Below, piece after piece: positions 46,570 to 57,375 of a stretch of DNA of 64,000 nt. Where the stretch lies: NCBI GenBank assembly GCA_016748015.1, contig JAAOMT010000067.1, positions 208,070 through 272,069 of the forward strand, read 5' to 3'. Within the stretch, counting starts at the first letter, position 1. Each line of letters starts with the position of its first letter. Source of the DNA: Geosiphon pyriformis (lineage: Eukaryota > Glomeromycota > Glomeromycetes > Archaeosporales > Geosiphonaceae). Position numbers and translations under genes: made by a program. The notes below the pieces were generated by a model. That model did not search any database, was not told the DNA's origin, and saw only the letters and a list, made by a program, of their open reading frames with translations.

Positions 46570-47446
46570 TGTTACAGGTTACAATTTCGGGTGTTGAATT
46601 AAATACAAATCCATAACTTGTGCTCAAAACTATTCTCATTGTCAATAATCTGAAAGTTTGGTATCTGAAGGTTTTGTATCTGAAGGGTTTGGTTGAGTTT
46701 TTTGTATAATGAACAGAAATTCAATGATGATAGTTTTTTCTGTAGCTTCCTGAAACCGCAGTTTTGTCAATTTCTTTCTCAGCTTGATGGCCAATATTCC
46801 TCCTGGTAAGCTATTCTCAATCGAATGTTCTACCCTTATTTTTGGGTCTTTTACCAATCACGTTTATCCTGATGTCAGTGCCCCACACATTAATTCTCAA
46901 TAGAGTTAGTAAACAACAATAAAATTAAAACAAGAAAATAAAGAAAATAAAATAAAATAAAGAAAGAAAAGAAATAAGCCAAGGCAATTTGCAAGTTAGT
47001 ATTCTGTCAATAGCCATAATCAAGAGCTATTGTTCCAGTGTGGTTAAGTATCAATTACTATCAACATGAAGTGTTGATAGTGAAAATGGGTTTGAAATAA
47101 CAAATAGTTATTTATTAGATGATTGTAATTTGGAGAGTTGCTTAAATTAAATCTAAAACTAAGAGGTCTGTTTTTTTAGCTTCTAATTCTGCTGCTATAT
47201 ATACATAATTGAAATTCCTCAATTCTTCGATTCTTCATGACAGGAATCTTGGAATTCCTGGAATCCTGCAATTCTTTTGAAAAGAATCCTGGAATTCTGG
47301 AATTCTACGATTCCTCATCAGGGAATCCTGAAATTCCTGGAATCTTGCAATTCCTGAGAAGAATCCTGGAATTCCATATTTACTATGCCTACTTCTGATT
47401 GGCTAATAATCATGCTAATATATTTTCTATATTTCTATGAGTAATA
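46570..47446 (-). repeat. G4 3' LTR
   Basis: 877 bases from TGTTACAGGTTACAATTTCG to CTATGAGTAATA in window orientation. It holds the GGAATTCCTGGAATCC-type minisatellite at about 47,215-47,385 and TATATATA near 47,197. It interrupts LINE-A4 ORF1. The facing duplication copy is outside the window. Confidence 0.88.
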
Positions 47447-47459
47447 TTATTCCCTCTTT

Positions 47460-48290
47460 TTAATATTGAGCTCTATCGAAATCCCACTTGTTTAATTCCC
47501 CCTCTTAAAGTATTTTCTGGATTTTGTTTTTGAGAATTACTTGTGTTATTTGGGTCTGTAATTCTTTAAATTAAGCATTGGTAATCTTTCCCAATTGATT
47601 ACTGGTAACCATATTCATTGCTTTGTTGAGTAATATTTCTGGTCTATCCTGAAATGCTGTGTGTATTTGGTATATAGCTTAGGCCTGTGTGGATAAGTTG
47701 TTCTTTCCCACAAAATGTTCTAATTGTTGTAGTATTTTTTTGTTGAATAATTGCTTTGTTTTATCCGTATATAGATTCTGGATATTTACATATTGTCCCA
47801 AGTAAAAATAACAATAGTTTTGTGGAAATTGTTGTATCCACCAATTCCAAGTTTCTTTAGTCAACTCTTGATATAGTGACTCTTTTGTCGACTCTCTTAT
47901 TGCTAATTTTACTTTTGCCATGATTTTGTCCACAGTATTTTCAGTTTTCTTCCATGTTCTGAGTTGAAATGTCTTTCTAGTATCTTGATATCGAATGGTT
48001 TGTTGATTGATTGTAATCTCCATTTCCTGGTGTTGGATTAATTGAAAGAGTTGTTGTGCTAGTGAGTGAATGTTGTCTGTAATTTCCATTTTTCTGATAT
48101 TTCCTGTTGCGTCTATTATGTCTTTATATATTCTTTTGATGGATCAATTTGATGTGTTGTTGTTAATAATAATAATTGGTTCCAAATCTCGTGGAATCTG
48201 ATCTGGTTGGACTAGTATTTTCTGTATTCCTAATTGTGGAATATTACTGGTGGATGATGATATGGTGTTGTGATATGGTTTCAGTTAATC
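47460..48290 (-). pseudogene. G4 pol C-terminal extension (unknown)
   Basis: An open segment, 48,089-47,679, reads MEITDNIHSLAQQLFQLI, WIQQFPQNYCYFYLGQYV and LEHFVGKNNLSTQA. It is nearly identical to 53,400-52,940 in G3. The remainder runs to the stop before the polypurine tract. It is rich in Gln, Asn and Ile and probably helical. I do not recognise a family, and it has no cysteine pairs. Confidence 0.65.
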
Positions 48291-49560
48291 TCCATGTGCT
48301 GCTTTGGTTAAGATTTTGTTGTCCAGTCTTAATTTGTAAGCTCCATTTCCTAGAATTTCTTCTATGTGAAATGGTCTGTCCCATTTGGGGTCAAATTTTT
48401 CATTCCATTGTTTTTCTACTTTGGTACAATGTAAGAGTACTTTGTCTCCAATCTTGAATTCAACTGGTTTGTTTGGTAGTTGATTATTATGTCTTTTTTT
48501 CTGTTTCTCTTGTGATTTTTGTATGTTATCAGCTGCTTTTTTTCATTTGTTTTCCAATGTTTCCATTAAGTTATATGTTCTTCTTAACAATGTTTCTTGG
48601 AAATTCTCTTCTGTTATTGGTTCAGTTGGATATGTGTTGACTTCTATCTCTACTGGTAATGTTGCTGTTCTACTATATATTAATTCAAATAGTGTTGCTT
48701 GTGTAGTGTCTTGTTTCATTGTTCAATAAGCAAATAATACTGATGGTATCAACACGTTCCAATCATTCTGGTTTTCTTGGTTGAGCTTAGCTATTGCTTC
48801 ACACAATGTTCTGTTGAATCTTTCAACTAATCTGTTGGTTTGTGGATGGTATGGTGATAATAGTGGTCTCTTAATTCCGAATCTTTGGCTCAATTCTGTT
48901 AATGTTCTGTTCACAAAATGAGTTCCTTGGTTTGATAATAATTCCTTTGGACATCCATGTCAACAAATTAAATCTTGATAAATGAATTCGGCAACAAATT
49001 TTGCATCCACTCTTTGAATTGCTTTCGCCTCTGGCTATTTAGTAAGATAGTCTATGGCTACTGCTATGTATTTGTTTTCTCCTCTGGTGATTGTTAATGG
49101 TCCAACTAGATCAATTCCAATATGGTCAAATGGTTGTCCCACTTTAATTGGTCTTAATAGTTCACTGGGTTTCATTCCTTCTCTTTGCTGACAAGCATCA
49201 CAATTTTAAACATATTAGATGATATCTGAATACATTGATGGCCAATAGTATTTTTTTCTGGTTCTTTCTATGGTTGCTTCTTTGTGAAAGTGTTCTGCTG
49301 TTGGATTTGAGTGCATGTTAAATAATATTGTCTCTTTTTCTGGCTCTGTAATTACTCTGGTTGGTTGCTTTAGCTCTCTTCTATTTTTCTGATAAAGTAT
49401 ATTTTGGTAAGTGATAAAATATTTTGATTGTTGTTTGATACTCTTTTGTTCTGTTTGAGATAAATTCTCCTTGAACTGTTGAGCATTTATATAATATTAC
49501 AGTTGTTAATATTTTTGTATGTTCATTTTTTGTTATATTTTTCATTGGTATTGTTCTGGT
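48291..49560 (-). pseudogene. G4 integrase
   Basis: The zinc region is near 49,320-49,180 (HSNPTAEHFHKEATIERT, then CDACQQREG). The catalytic core shows IGIDLVGPLTIT, LLSNQGTHFVN (second Asp replaced by Asn) and NRLVERFNRT. The GPF-type block FDPKWDRPFHIEEILG is near 48,390. Stops interrupt the zinc region and the segment after ETLENK. Confidence 0.82.
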
Positions 49561-49599
49561 TTTGTTATATTTTGAGTTGAAATGTTCTTAGATTTGTCT

Positions 49600-50800
49600 C
49601 ATTTGCAATAAATTGTCAGCATTTCAGTTGTCTTTTCCCTTTTTATAATGTATAGTATAATTATATGGTGTGAGTGCCATTTTCTATCTTGACTGTCTTC
49701 CATCTCCAAATTCTTATTTTTGAAGTGATGTTAATCCTTTGTGATCTGTATATACTTCAAACTTCTGGCTCAAGTATTCTTTCCATTTCATGACTGTCCA
49801 GTATATCGCTAAGTGTTCTTGTTCAGATGTTCCATAGTTCTTTTCAGCTGGTGTTAAACTTCTGTTGGCATATGCTACTGGATGTTCTCTGCTGTCTGGT
49901 CTTCTCTAAGATAGTACTGCTCCCAATGCTTGGCCGGATGTATCAGTGGTGATGATGAATAGTTTGCTGTGATCTGGATAGATCAGTATTGGAGCTTGAA
50001 TGAGCTTTCTTTTCAGAATATCAAAAGCTTCTTGTTGACTTTCTGTTCATTTATATTTTGTATTCTTGGTTTGCAGTTGGTTGAGTGGCTGCACTATCTT
50101 GGAAAAGTTCTTGATAAAACATCGATAGTAGCTGGTGAATCCCAAGAATGATTTCAGTTCTGTCATATTTGTCAGCACTGGAAAGTTCTTTACTATCTCT
50201 ATTTTCTCTGGATCTATTTTGATGCCATCTTTGCTGACTATGTGTCCCAAGAATTTTAGTTCTGTTTTGCTGAAAAAACACTTTGTTGCATTTAACTTTA
50301 GTCCTGCTCTTCTTAGTCTTTCGAACACTTGTTGAAGATGATAAAGATGATTATCAAATGTTTTTGAGAATACATTGGTGTTGTCCAAGTATACAACTAC
50401 TGATTTCCACAATAAGCCCATATAAACAATTTCTATTAGTCTTTGGAAAGTGGCTGGTGCATTGGTTAAGCCAAATGACATTACTTCAAATTCAAAATTT
50501 CTTTTTCTGGTAGTGAATGCCATTTTTTTTTTGTTGGCTGGATCCATGACTACTTGCCAGTAACCACTATCCAGATCTAATATTGAAAACCATTTGTTTC
50601 CACTAAAAGCATCAAATAATTTTTGGATCTGTGGAGTAGGATAGCTATCTCCACAAGTTAATCCATTGAGTTTTCTATAATCTACACAAAAGTGGATCTT
50701 TCCATTCTTTTTACAAACAAGTACCACTGGTGATGACTATGGGCTCATTAATGGCTGAATTAGCCCATTATCAAGCATTCAGTTTATCTTTTGCCAGATA
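49600..50800 (-). pseudogene. G4 reverse transcriptase and RNase H
   Basis: The RT is open from 50,727 to 50,047: MVLVCKKNGKIHFCVDYRKL, FSILDLDSGYWQVV, FGLTNAPATFQRLIE and YLDN at 50,380-50,391 in place of YLDD. RNase H follows (FIITTDTSGQALG, EQEHLAIYW, VYTDHKGLTSL, NADNL). A TAG replaces the Trp of SPWSSP just upstream of the open segment. Confidence 0.86.
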
Positions 50801-51027
50801 ATCTTGTGGCTAGCTGGTGGTACTCTGTATGTTCTTTGTTTAATTGGCATTGCATCTTCAGTCTTGATCTAATGCTGAATGATATCCGTTTGGCCAAACT
50901 TATTTTTGCTGGTAAAGATGTCATTGAAATTGTTGAGCAACATTTTAAGTTGCATACTTTGGAGTGGATCCAAGTTTCCCATATTCATTTGTTCCAATTG
51001 TTCTGGTTGGAGCAAATAACATTCTCT

Positions 51028-51876
51028 TCATCCGTATATCATTTGTGATGTTATATCAACATATCCACAAAGCTGTAGAAAGTCTGGAATAGGGTTTGGT
51101 AGTTGGTCTTCTATTTCTGTGGTTAAATATCTGATGGTGGTTCTTTCTAATATGTTGATGACATTGCCAGTGTTGTTGTAGATGGGAATTTTTATGCAGC
51201 TATAGCTTTTGGCTGGTATGTGGAGATTGCTCAGTCCAATCTCTCCTGATTTATAAAGATTTGCTTCAGCTTCAAAAATTTGTTCTTGCTCCTTTTCCTT
51301 CCTTTCTATTGCTAGTATGTACTGGCTATATGGTGGAATGGAAATAGCTTGACCAGTTGAGATAATTTCTCCTTGGCCAACAATTTCTTCCTCCACCATA
51401 TTAACTGGTATATTTATTCTACCCATTGATCCAAATCTCTGTATTCTTCTTGCTGTTATCTCTAATTCCTCTCTCTTTCTCACTGATACTAACTGAGCTA
51501 CTCTAACCAGAGGCAGAAATATTGCCTGTGCTATCTTTTCATTGGGCTCTATTATATAGGCTTTTTCTGAGTCATTCTGTAATATAATGATGATATTTCC
51601 TACATATCCTGCATCAATTATTCTTCCTCTTATATTAATCCCTCTTTTTGCTAAACTACTCTTAGATGCTAATTGAACCATTGTTGTTGCTGGAATTTTC
51701 AGCACTATTTTCAGATCAATGCAGATGTGTGAATGTGGTTCCAATTTGATGGCATCTTTTTCTGGATATCTTAGATCAAACCTGATATCAGTATCATGTG
51801 CACATTCTGGCATGATACTCTCATCATTATTACTGAACCATTTCAGTTTCTGTTCCTTAGTGAGGTCAGGAAGCAT
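51028..51876 (-). pseudogene. G4 dUTPase region (283 codons open)
   Basis: This is the longest uninterrupted dUTPase reading in the window. Motifs in order: IRFDLR (1, first residues changed from AG), ASKSSLA (2), IIDAGYVGN (3), EKIAQAIF (4) and RRIQRFGSM (5). A further 150 residues lead to a TGA after QMIYG at 51,028. The ATG at 51,876 is internal to the polyprotein. The domain continues upstream through a stop into an Asn/Ser-rich linker cut by G3 at 51,953. Confidence 0.88.
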
Positions 51877-51953
51877 GATATATTGTTTTTAGTTTAAATC
51901 GGAGTTGAAATCTGAGTTGGAATTGTTGTCATTGTTAATGCCATTTTGAATGG

Positions 51954-52736
51954 TGTTATAGGTAATTATTTCTGCTGTTGAATTAAATAACAAACCTGTA
52001 ACTTGGTGCTCAAAAGCTACTTTCATTGAGGCTGTTCTGAAGATGCTGTATCTGAAGATTTTGGTTGAGTCTTTTGTATAATAGACAGAGATTCAATAGT
52101 GTTGATAGTAGATATATTTTCCAAGAGTTTTCCCAATTTCTTTCTCAGCGTAGTGGCTGGATTTAGTCTGGCAGTCGTGCCCTTCTGGTAAGCTATTCAA
52201 TAATATATAAAATCCTACCCTTATTTCTGGGTCTTTTATCAGGCTATCCTTGACATCAATAACTCAGTGCTTAATCTTTAATCAATTAGTATACAACAAC
52301 AAATCAAAAATAAAATAAAGAAAGAGAAATAAAAGAAAAGAAAAAAAGAAAAAAAATAAGCCAAGGCAATTTGCAGATTAGTATTCCGTTAATAGCCATG
52401 ATCAAGAGCTATTGTTCCAGCATGGTCAAGTATCAATTATTATTAACATGAAGGGTTGATAGTGGGGAAGTGGATGGAAATATAAAATAATTATTTATAA
52501 TTGCGTTTCTAGGCTAAGGATTCTGTGGTATTGATTCTTTTTTTTCTGTTTCTAATACTACTGCTATATATACATAATTGAGATTCCTCAATTCCTTGAT
52601 TTTTCACGACAGGAATCCTGAAATTCTTGGAATCCTGCAATTCCTAAGAGGAATCCTGGAATTCCATATTTACTATGCTTACTTCTGATTGGCTAATAAT
52701 TATGCTAATACATTTCTTATATTTCTATGAGTAACA
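51954..52736 (-). repeat. G3 3' LTR
   Basis: 783 bases, from TGTTATAGGTAATTATTTCT to CTATGAGTAACA in window orientation. It is shorter than the 5' LTR because it lacks about 80 bases of the GAATTCC/GAATCC minisatellite. It contains TATATATACATAATTGAG at about 52,565. Confidence 0.92.
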
Positions 52737-52751
52737 TTATTCTCTCCTTTT
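52737..52751 (-). promoter_or_regulatory. G3 polypurine tract
   Basis: Element-strand AAAAGGAGAGAATAA directly abuts the 3' LTR. It overlaps the pol stop codon (52,750-52,752). Confidence 0.8.
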
Positions 52752-53560
52752 AATATTGAGCTCCATCGAAATCTAACTCATGTAATTCCCCCTCTTGAAG
52801 TATTTCTTGGATTTCATTTTCGAAAATTACTTGTGTTATTTGGGTCTATAATTCTTTAAATTGAGCATTGGTAATTTTTTCCAATTGATTACTGGTAACC
52901 AGATCCATTGCTCTGTTGAGCAATATTTCTGGTTTATTTTAAAAGGCTGTGTGTATTTGGTATATGGCTCGGGCTTGTGTGGATAAGTTGTTCTTTCCCA
53001 CAAAATGTTCTAATTGTTGTAGTATTCTTTGGTCGAATAATTGCTTTGTTTCATCTGTATATAGATTCTGGATATTTACGTGTTGTTCCAAGTAAAAATA
53101 ACAATAGTTTCGTGGAAATTGTTGTATCCACCAATTCCAAGTTTCTTTAGTCAACTCTTGATATAGTGACTCTTTTGTTGATTTTTTTATTGCTAATTTT
53201 ACTTTTGCCATGATTTTGTCCACAGTATTTTCAGTTTTCTTTCATGTTCTGAGTTGAAATGTCTTTCTAGTATCTTGATATCGAATGGTTTGTTGATTGA
53301 TTGTAATCTCCATTTCCTGGTGTTGGATTAATTGAAAGAGTTGTTGTGCTAGTGAGTGAATGTTGTCTGTAATTTCCATTTTTCTGATATTTCCTGTTGC
53401 GTCTATTATGTCTTTATATATTCTTTTGATGGATCAATTTAATGTGTTGTTGTCGATAATAATGATTGGTTCCCGATCTTGTGGAATCTCATCTGGTTGA
53501 ACTAGTATTCTCTGTACTCCTAATTATGAAATATTACTGGTAGATGATAGTATAATGTTG
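52750..53560 (-). pseudogene. G3 pol C-terminal extension (unknown)
   Basis: About 270 codons beyond the integrase: MEITDNIHSLAQQLFQLIQH, TVDKIMAKVKLAIKKSTKES, TWNWWIQQFPRNYCYFYLEQ, then an acidic end (ELDFDGAQY) at the stop 52,750. All three gypsy copies have it. It shows no chromodomain signature and no Cys pairs. One TGA or TAG lies in each segment. It may be an accessory targeting or structural domain, but no function can be assigned from the sequence. Confidence 0.65.
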
Positions 53561-54880
53561 TGATATAGTTTCAGTTGATCTCTATGTGCTGCTTTGGTTA
53601 AAATTTTGTTATCCAATCTTAATTTGTAAGCTCCATTTCCTAGAATTTTTTCTATGTGAAATGGTCTGTCTCATTTGGGGTCAAATTTTCCACTCCATTG
53701 TTTTTCCACTTTGGTACGATGTAGTAATACTTTGTCTCCAATCTTGAATTCAACTGGTTTGTCTGGTAGTTGACTATTGTGTCTTTCTTTCTGTGTTTCT
53801 TGTGACTTTTAGATATTATCAGCTGTTCTTTTTCATTTGTTTTCCAATGTTTCCATTAAGTCATATGTTCTTCTCAGCAATGTTTCTTGAAAATTTTCCT
53901 CTGTTATTGGTTTAGCTGGATATTTATTAATTTTTCTCTCTACTGGTAACGTTGCTATTCTCCCATATACTAATTCAAATGGTGTTGCTTGTGTAGTATC
54001 TTGTTTCATTGTCCGATAAGCAAATAGTACTGATGGTATAAACAAATTCCAATCGTTCTGGTTTTCTTGGCTGAGCTTGGCTATTGCTTCACACAATGTT
54101 CTATTGAATTTTTCTACTAATCTGTTGGTTTGTGGATGGTATGGTGATGATAATGGTCTCTTAATTCTGAATCTTTGGCTTAATTCTGTTAAGGTTCTGT
54201 TCACAAAATGAGTTCTTTGGTCTGATAATAATTCTTTTGGACATCCATGTTGACAAATCAAATCCTGATGAACGAATTTGGCAACAGATTCTGCATCCGC
54301 TCTTTGAATTGCTTTCGCCTCTGGCCATTTAGTGAAATAGTCTATAGCTTCTGTTATGTATCTGTTTCCTCTGCTGGTGATTGTTAATGGTCCTACTAAA
54401 TCAATTCCCATATGGTCAAATGGTTGTCCTACTTTGATTGGTCTTAATGGTTCACTGGGTTTTGTTCCTCCTCTTTGCTGACAAGCATTACAATTTTGAA
54501 CATATTGAATGATGTCTGGGTATATTGATGGCCAATAGTATCTTTTTCTAGTTCTTTCTATGGTTGCTTCTTTGTAAAAATGTCCTGCTGTTGGATTTGA
54601 GTGCATGTTGAATAATATTGTTTCTTTTTCTGGCTCCATAATTACTCTGGTTGGTTGATCTGGATCCCTTCTATTTTTTTGATAAAGTATATTTTGGTGA
54701 GTGATGAAATATTTTGATTGGTGTTTGATACTTTTTCGTTCTGTATGAGATAAATTCTCTTTGAACTGTTGAGTGTTTAGATAATGTTGTAATTGTTGAT
54801 ATTTTTGTATGTTCATCTTTTGTTGTATTTTTTCGTTGGTATTGTTCTGGTTTTATTATATTTTTGGGTTGAAATGTTCT
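53561..54880 (-). pseudogene. G3 integrase with GPF-type C-terminus
   Basis: The core is open from 54,816 to 53,833. The zinc-binding N-terminus has HSNPTAGHFYKEATIERT and CNACQQRGG. The DDE residues lie in MGIDLVGPLTIT, LLSDQRTHFVN and NRLVEKFNRT, all kept. Then come FELVYGRIATLPVE and ENK, followed by TGA at 53,831-53,833, where a Trp is expected. The GPF-like FDPKxDRPFHIEKILGNGAY lies near 53,660. This is the best preserved integrase here. Confidence 0.88.
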
Positions 54881-54889
54881 TAGATTTGT

Positions 54890-56315
54890 CTTATTCGCGA
54901 TAAACCGTCAGCATTTTCGTTGTCTTTTCCCTTTTTGTAATGTATAGTATAATTGTATAGTGCGAGTGCTATTTTCTATCTTGACTGTCTTCCATCTCCA
55001 AATTTTTGTTTTTGGAGTGATGTTAATCCCTTGTGATCTGTGTATACTTCAAACTTCTGGCTCAAGTATTCTTTCCATTTCATAACAGCCCAGTATATTG
55101 CTAAGTGTTCTTGTTCCAGTGTTCTATAGTTCTTTTTGGCTGGTGTTAAATCTCTGCTGGCATATGCTGCTGGATGTTCCCTGCTGTCTGGTTTTCTCTG
55201 AGATAATACTGCTCCCAATGCTTGGCCGGATGCATCAGTGGTGATGATGAATGGTTTGCTGTAATCTGGATTGATCAGTACTGGAGCTTGGATGAGCTTT
55301 TTCCTTAGAATATCAAAAGCTTCTTGTTGACTTTCTGTCCATTTATATTTCACATTTTTGTTTTGCAGTTGATTGAGTGGCTGCGCTATCTTGGAAAAGT
55401 TCTTGATAAAATGACGATAGTAACTGGCAAATCCCAAGAATGATTTCAGTTCTGTTATATTGGTCAGCACTGGAAAGTTTTTTACTATCTCTATTTTCTC
55501 TGGATCCATTTTGATGCCATCTTTGCTGACTATGTGTCCCAAGAATTTGAGTTCTGTCTTCAAAGAAGCATTTTGTCGCATTTAACTTTAGTCCTGCTTT
55601 TCTTAGTCTTTCAAACACTTGTTGAAGATAATGAAGATGATCATCAAATGTCTTTGAGAATACATTGGTGTTGTCCAAGTATACAACTACTGATTTCCAC
55701 AATAAGCCAGTATAAACAATTTCTATTAGCCATTGGAAAGTTGCTGGGGCATTGGTTAAGCCGAATGGCATTACTTCAAATTCGAAATTTTTTTCTCTAG
55801 TAGTAAATGCTGTCTTCTCTTTGTCAGCTGGATTCATGACTACTTGCCAGTAACCACTGTCTAAATCTAATGTGAAGAACCATTTGTTCCCACCAAAAGC
55901 ATCAAATAATTCCTGTATTCGTGGAGTTGGATAACTGTCTCCATGAGTTATACCATTGAGTTTCCTGTAGTTTACACAAAACTGGATTTTTCTATTTTTC
56001 TTATGGACAAGTACCATTGGTGACGACTATGGACTCATTGATGGTTGAATTAGCCCATTGTCAAGCATTCTGTTTATTTCTTGACAAATAATCTCATGGC
56101 TGGCTGGCGGCACTCTGTATGCTCTTTGTTTGATTGGCATTGTATCTCCGGTCTTGATCTGATGCTGGATGATGTCAGTTCAGCCAAACTCATTTTCGCT
56201 GGCAAAGATGTCATTGAAATTGTTGAGTAACATCTTGAGCTGCATACATTGGAGTGAATCCAAGTTTCTCATGTTTATTTGTTCCAATTGTTCTGGTTGG
56301 AGCAAATAACATTTG
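54890..56315 (-). pseudogene. G3 reverse transcriptase and RNase H
   Basis: The RT is open from 56,017: MVLVHKKNRKIQF, FFTLDLDSGYWQVV, FGLTNAPATFQWLIE and YLDN at 55,670-55,681. A one-base loss near 55,563 shifts the frame inside KCFFGKTELKFLG. The second segment (55,581-54,976) holds the connection and RNase H with FIITTDASGQALGAVLSQRK, TLEQEHLAIYWAVMKW and YTDHKGLTSLQKQ; NENADGL follows near 54,910. RNase H therefore keeps its acidic residues, while RT lacks the second Asp of YxDD. Confidence 0.88.
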
Positions 56316-56317
56316 TC

Positions 56318-57190
56318 TCATCCATAGATGGTTTGTGATGTGATGTCAACATATTCACAAAGTTGTGGAAAGTCTGGAATGGGGTTTGGTGGTTGGTTTT
56401 TTATTTCTGTGGTTAAATATTCGATGGTGGTTCCTTCTGGTATGTTGATGACATTGCCAGTGTTGTTGTAGATGGGAATTTTTATGCTGCTATAGCTTTT
56501 GGCTGGTATGTGGAAATTGATCAACCCAATCTCTCCTGATTCACAAAGAGTTGCTTCCACTTCAAAAATCTGTTCTTGCTCTTTTTCCTTTCTTTTTATT
56601 GCTAGCATGTACTGGCTATATGGTGGAATGGAAATAGCTTGACCAGTTGAAATAATTTCTCCTTGGCCAACAATCTCTTCCTCCACCATATTAACTGGTA
56701 CCTCTATTTTATCTGTTGATCCAAATCCTTGTATTCCCCTTGCTGTTATTCCCAATTTCTCCCTCTTTCCCACTAACATTAACTAAGCTACTCTAATCAG
56801 AGACAGGAATATTGCCTGTGCTATCTTTTTGTTGGGCTCTATTATATAGGCCTTTTCTGAATTATTTTGTAGCATGGCGATGATATTTCCTACATATCCC
56901 GCATCAATTATTCCTCCTCTTATATTGATCCCTCTTTTTGCTAAACTACTCCTAGATGCTAATTGAACCATTGTTGTTACTGGAATTTCTAGTGCTATTT
57001 TCAGATCAATGCAGGTGCGTGAATGCAGTTCTAATTTGATGGCATCTTTTCCTGGATATCTCAGATCAAACCCAGCATCTGTGTCATGTGCACATTCTGG
57101 CATAATACTTTTCCCATTGTTACTATACCATTTCAATTCTTGTTTCTTGGAGAGATCTGGTAGTGCAATGTATTGTTCATAGTTTACATC
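56318..57190 (-). pseudogene. G3 dUTPase domain
   Basis: A trimeric dUTPase domain with all five family motifs close to canonical: AGFDLR (1, near 57,070), ASRSSLA (2), GGIIDAGYVGN (3), KKIAQAIF (4) and RGIQGFGST (5, near 56,730). A single TAG at 56,780-56,782 falls between motifs 4 and 5, where G4 reads Gln. Motif 5 is followed by about 130 further residues to the TGA at 56,318. The enzyme would convert dUTP to dUMP and pyrophosphate during cDNA synthesis. It lies between the Cys-rich module and RT. Confidence 0.9.
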
Positions 57191-57375
57191 AGGTTTTGAA
57201 TCTGAGTCTGAATTGTTTTCGTCATCATTGCCAATTTGAATGGAGCTTGAACCGTTGTTATCGTTGTCATCGTCGGAGTTTGAATCGTAATTGATCGGCG
57301 ATTCTGATTCTGATGCACAGCTGCTGATTGGTTCTTCTTCTTCAGGGATTGAGTAGATTATGCGTGGTGGTAGAT
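57191..57375 (-). other. Acidic Ser/Asp/Asn linker before dUTPase
   Basis: A low-complexity acidic stretch (EEEEPISSC, SDDDNDNNGSSS, DDENNSDSDS) joins the Cys-rich module to the dUTPase. The same linker occurs in G1 (23,670-23,800) and G4, where it is the site at which G3 inserted. Confidence 0.7.

Larger units (their letters stand above)
46570..51953 (-). mobile_element. Ty3/gypsy element G4, 3' part
   Basis: It holds the 3' LTR, polypurine tract (47,447-47,461), C-terminal extension, integrase, RNase H, RT and dUTPase. The polyprotein continues at 62,011-63,828 after G3, which is inserted in the linker before the dUTPase. Its 5' end is replaced by LTR-B at 63,829. G4 itself lies inside LINE-A4. 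Confidence 0.9.

Noticed and set aside
51028-51876. A free-standing host or viral dUTPase gene
   Set aside because: It is continuous with gypsy polyprotein sequence on both sides, and the same arrangement recurs in G1 and G3.
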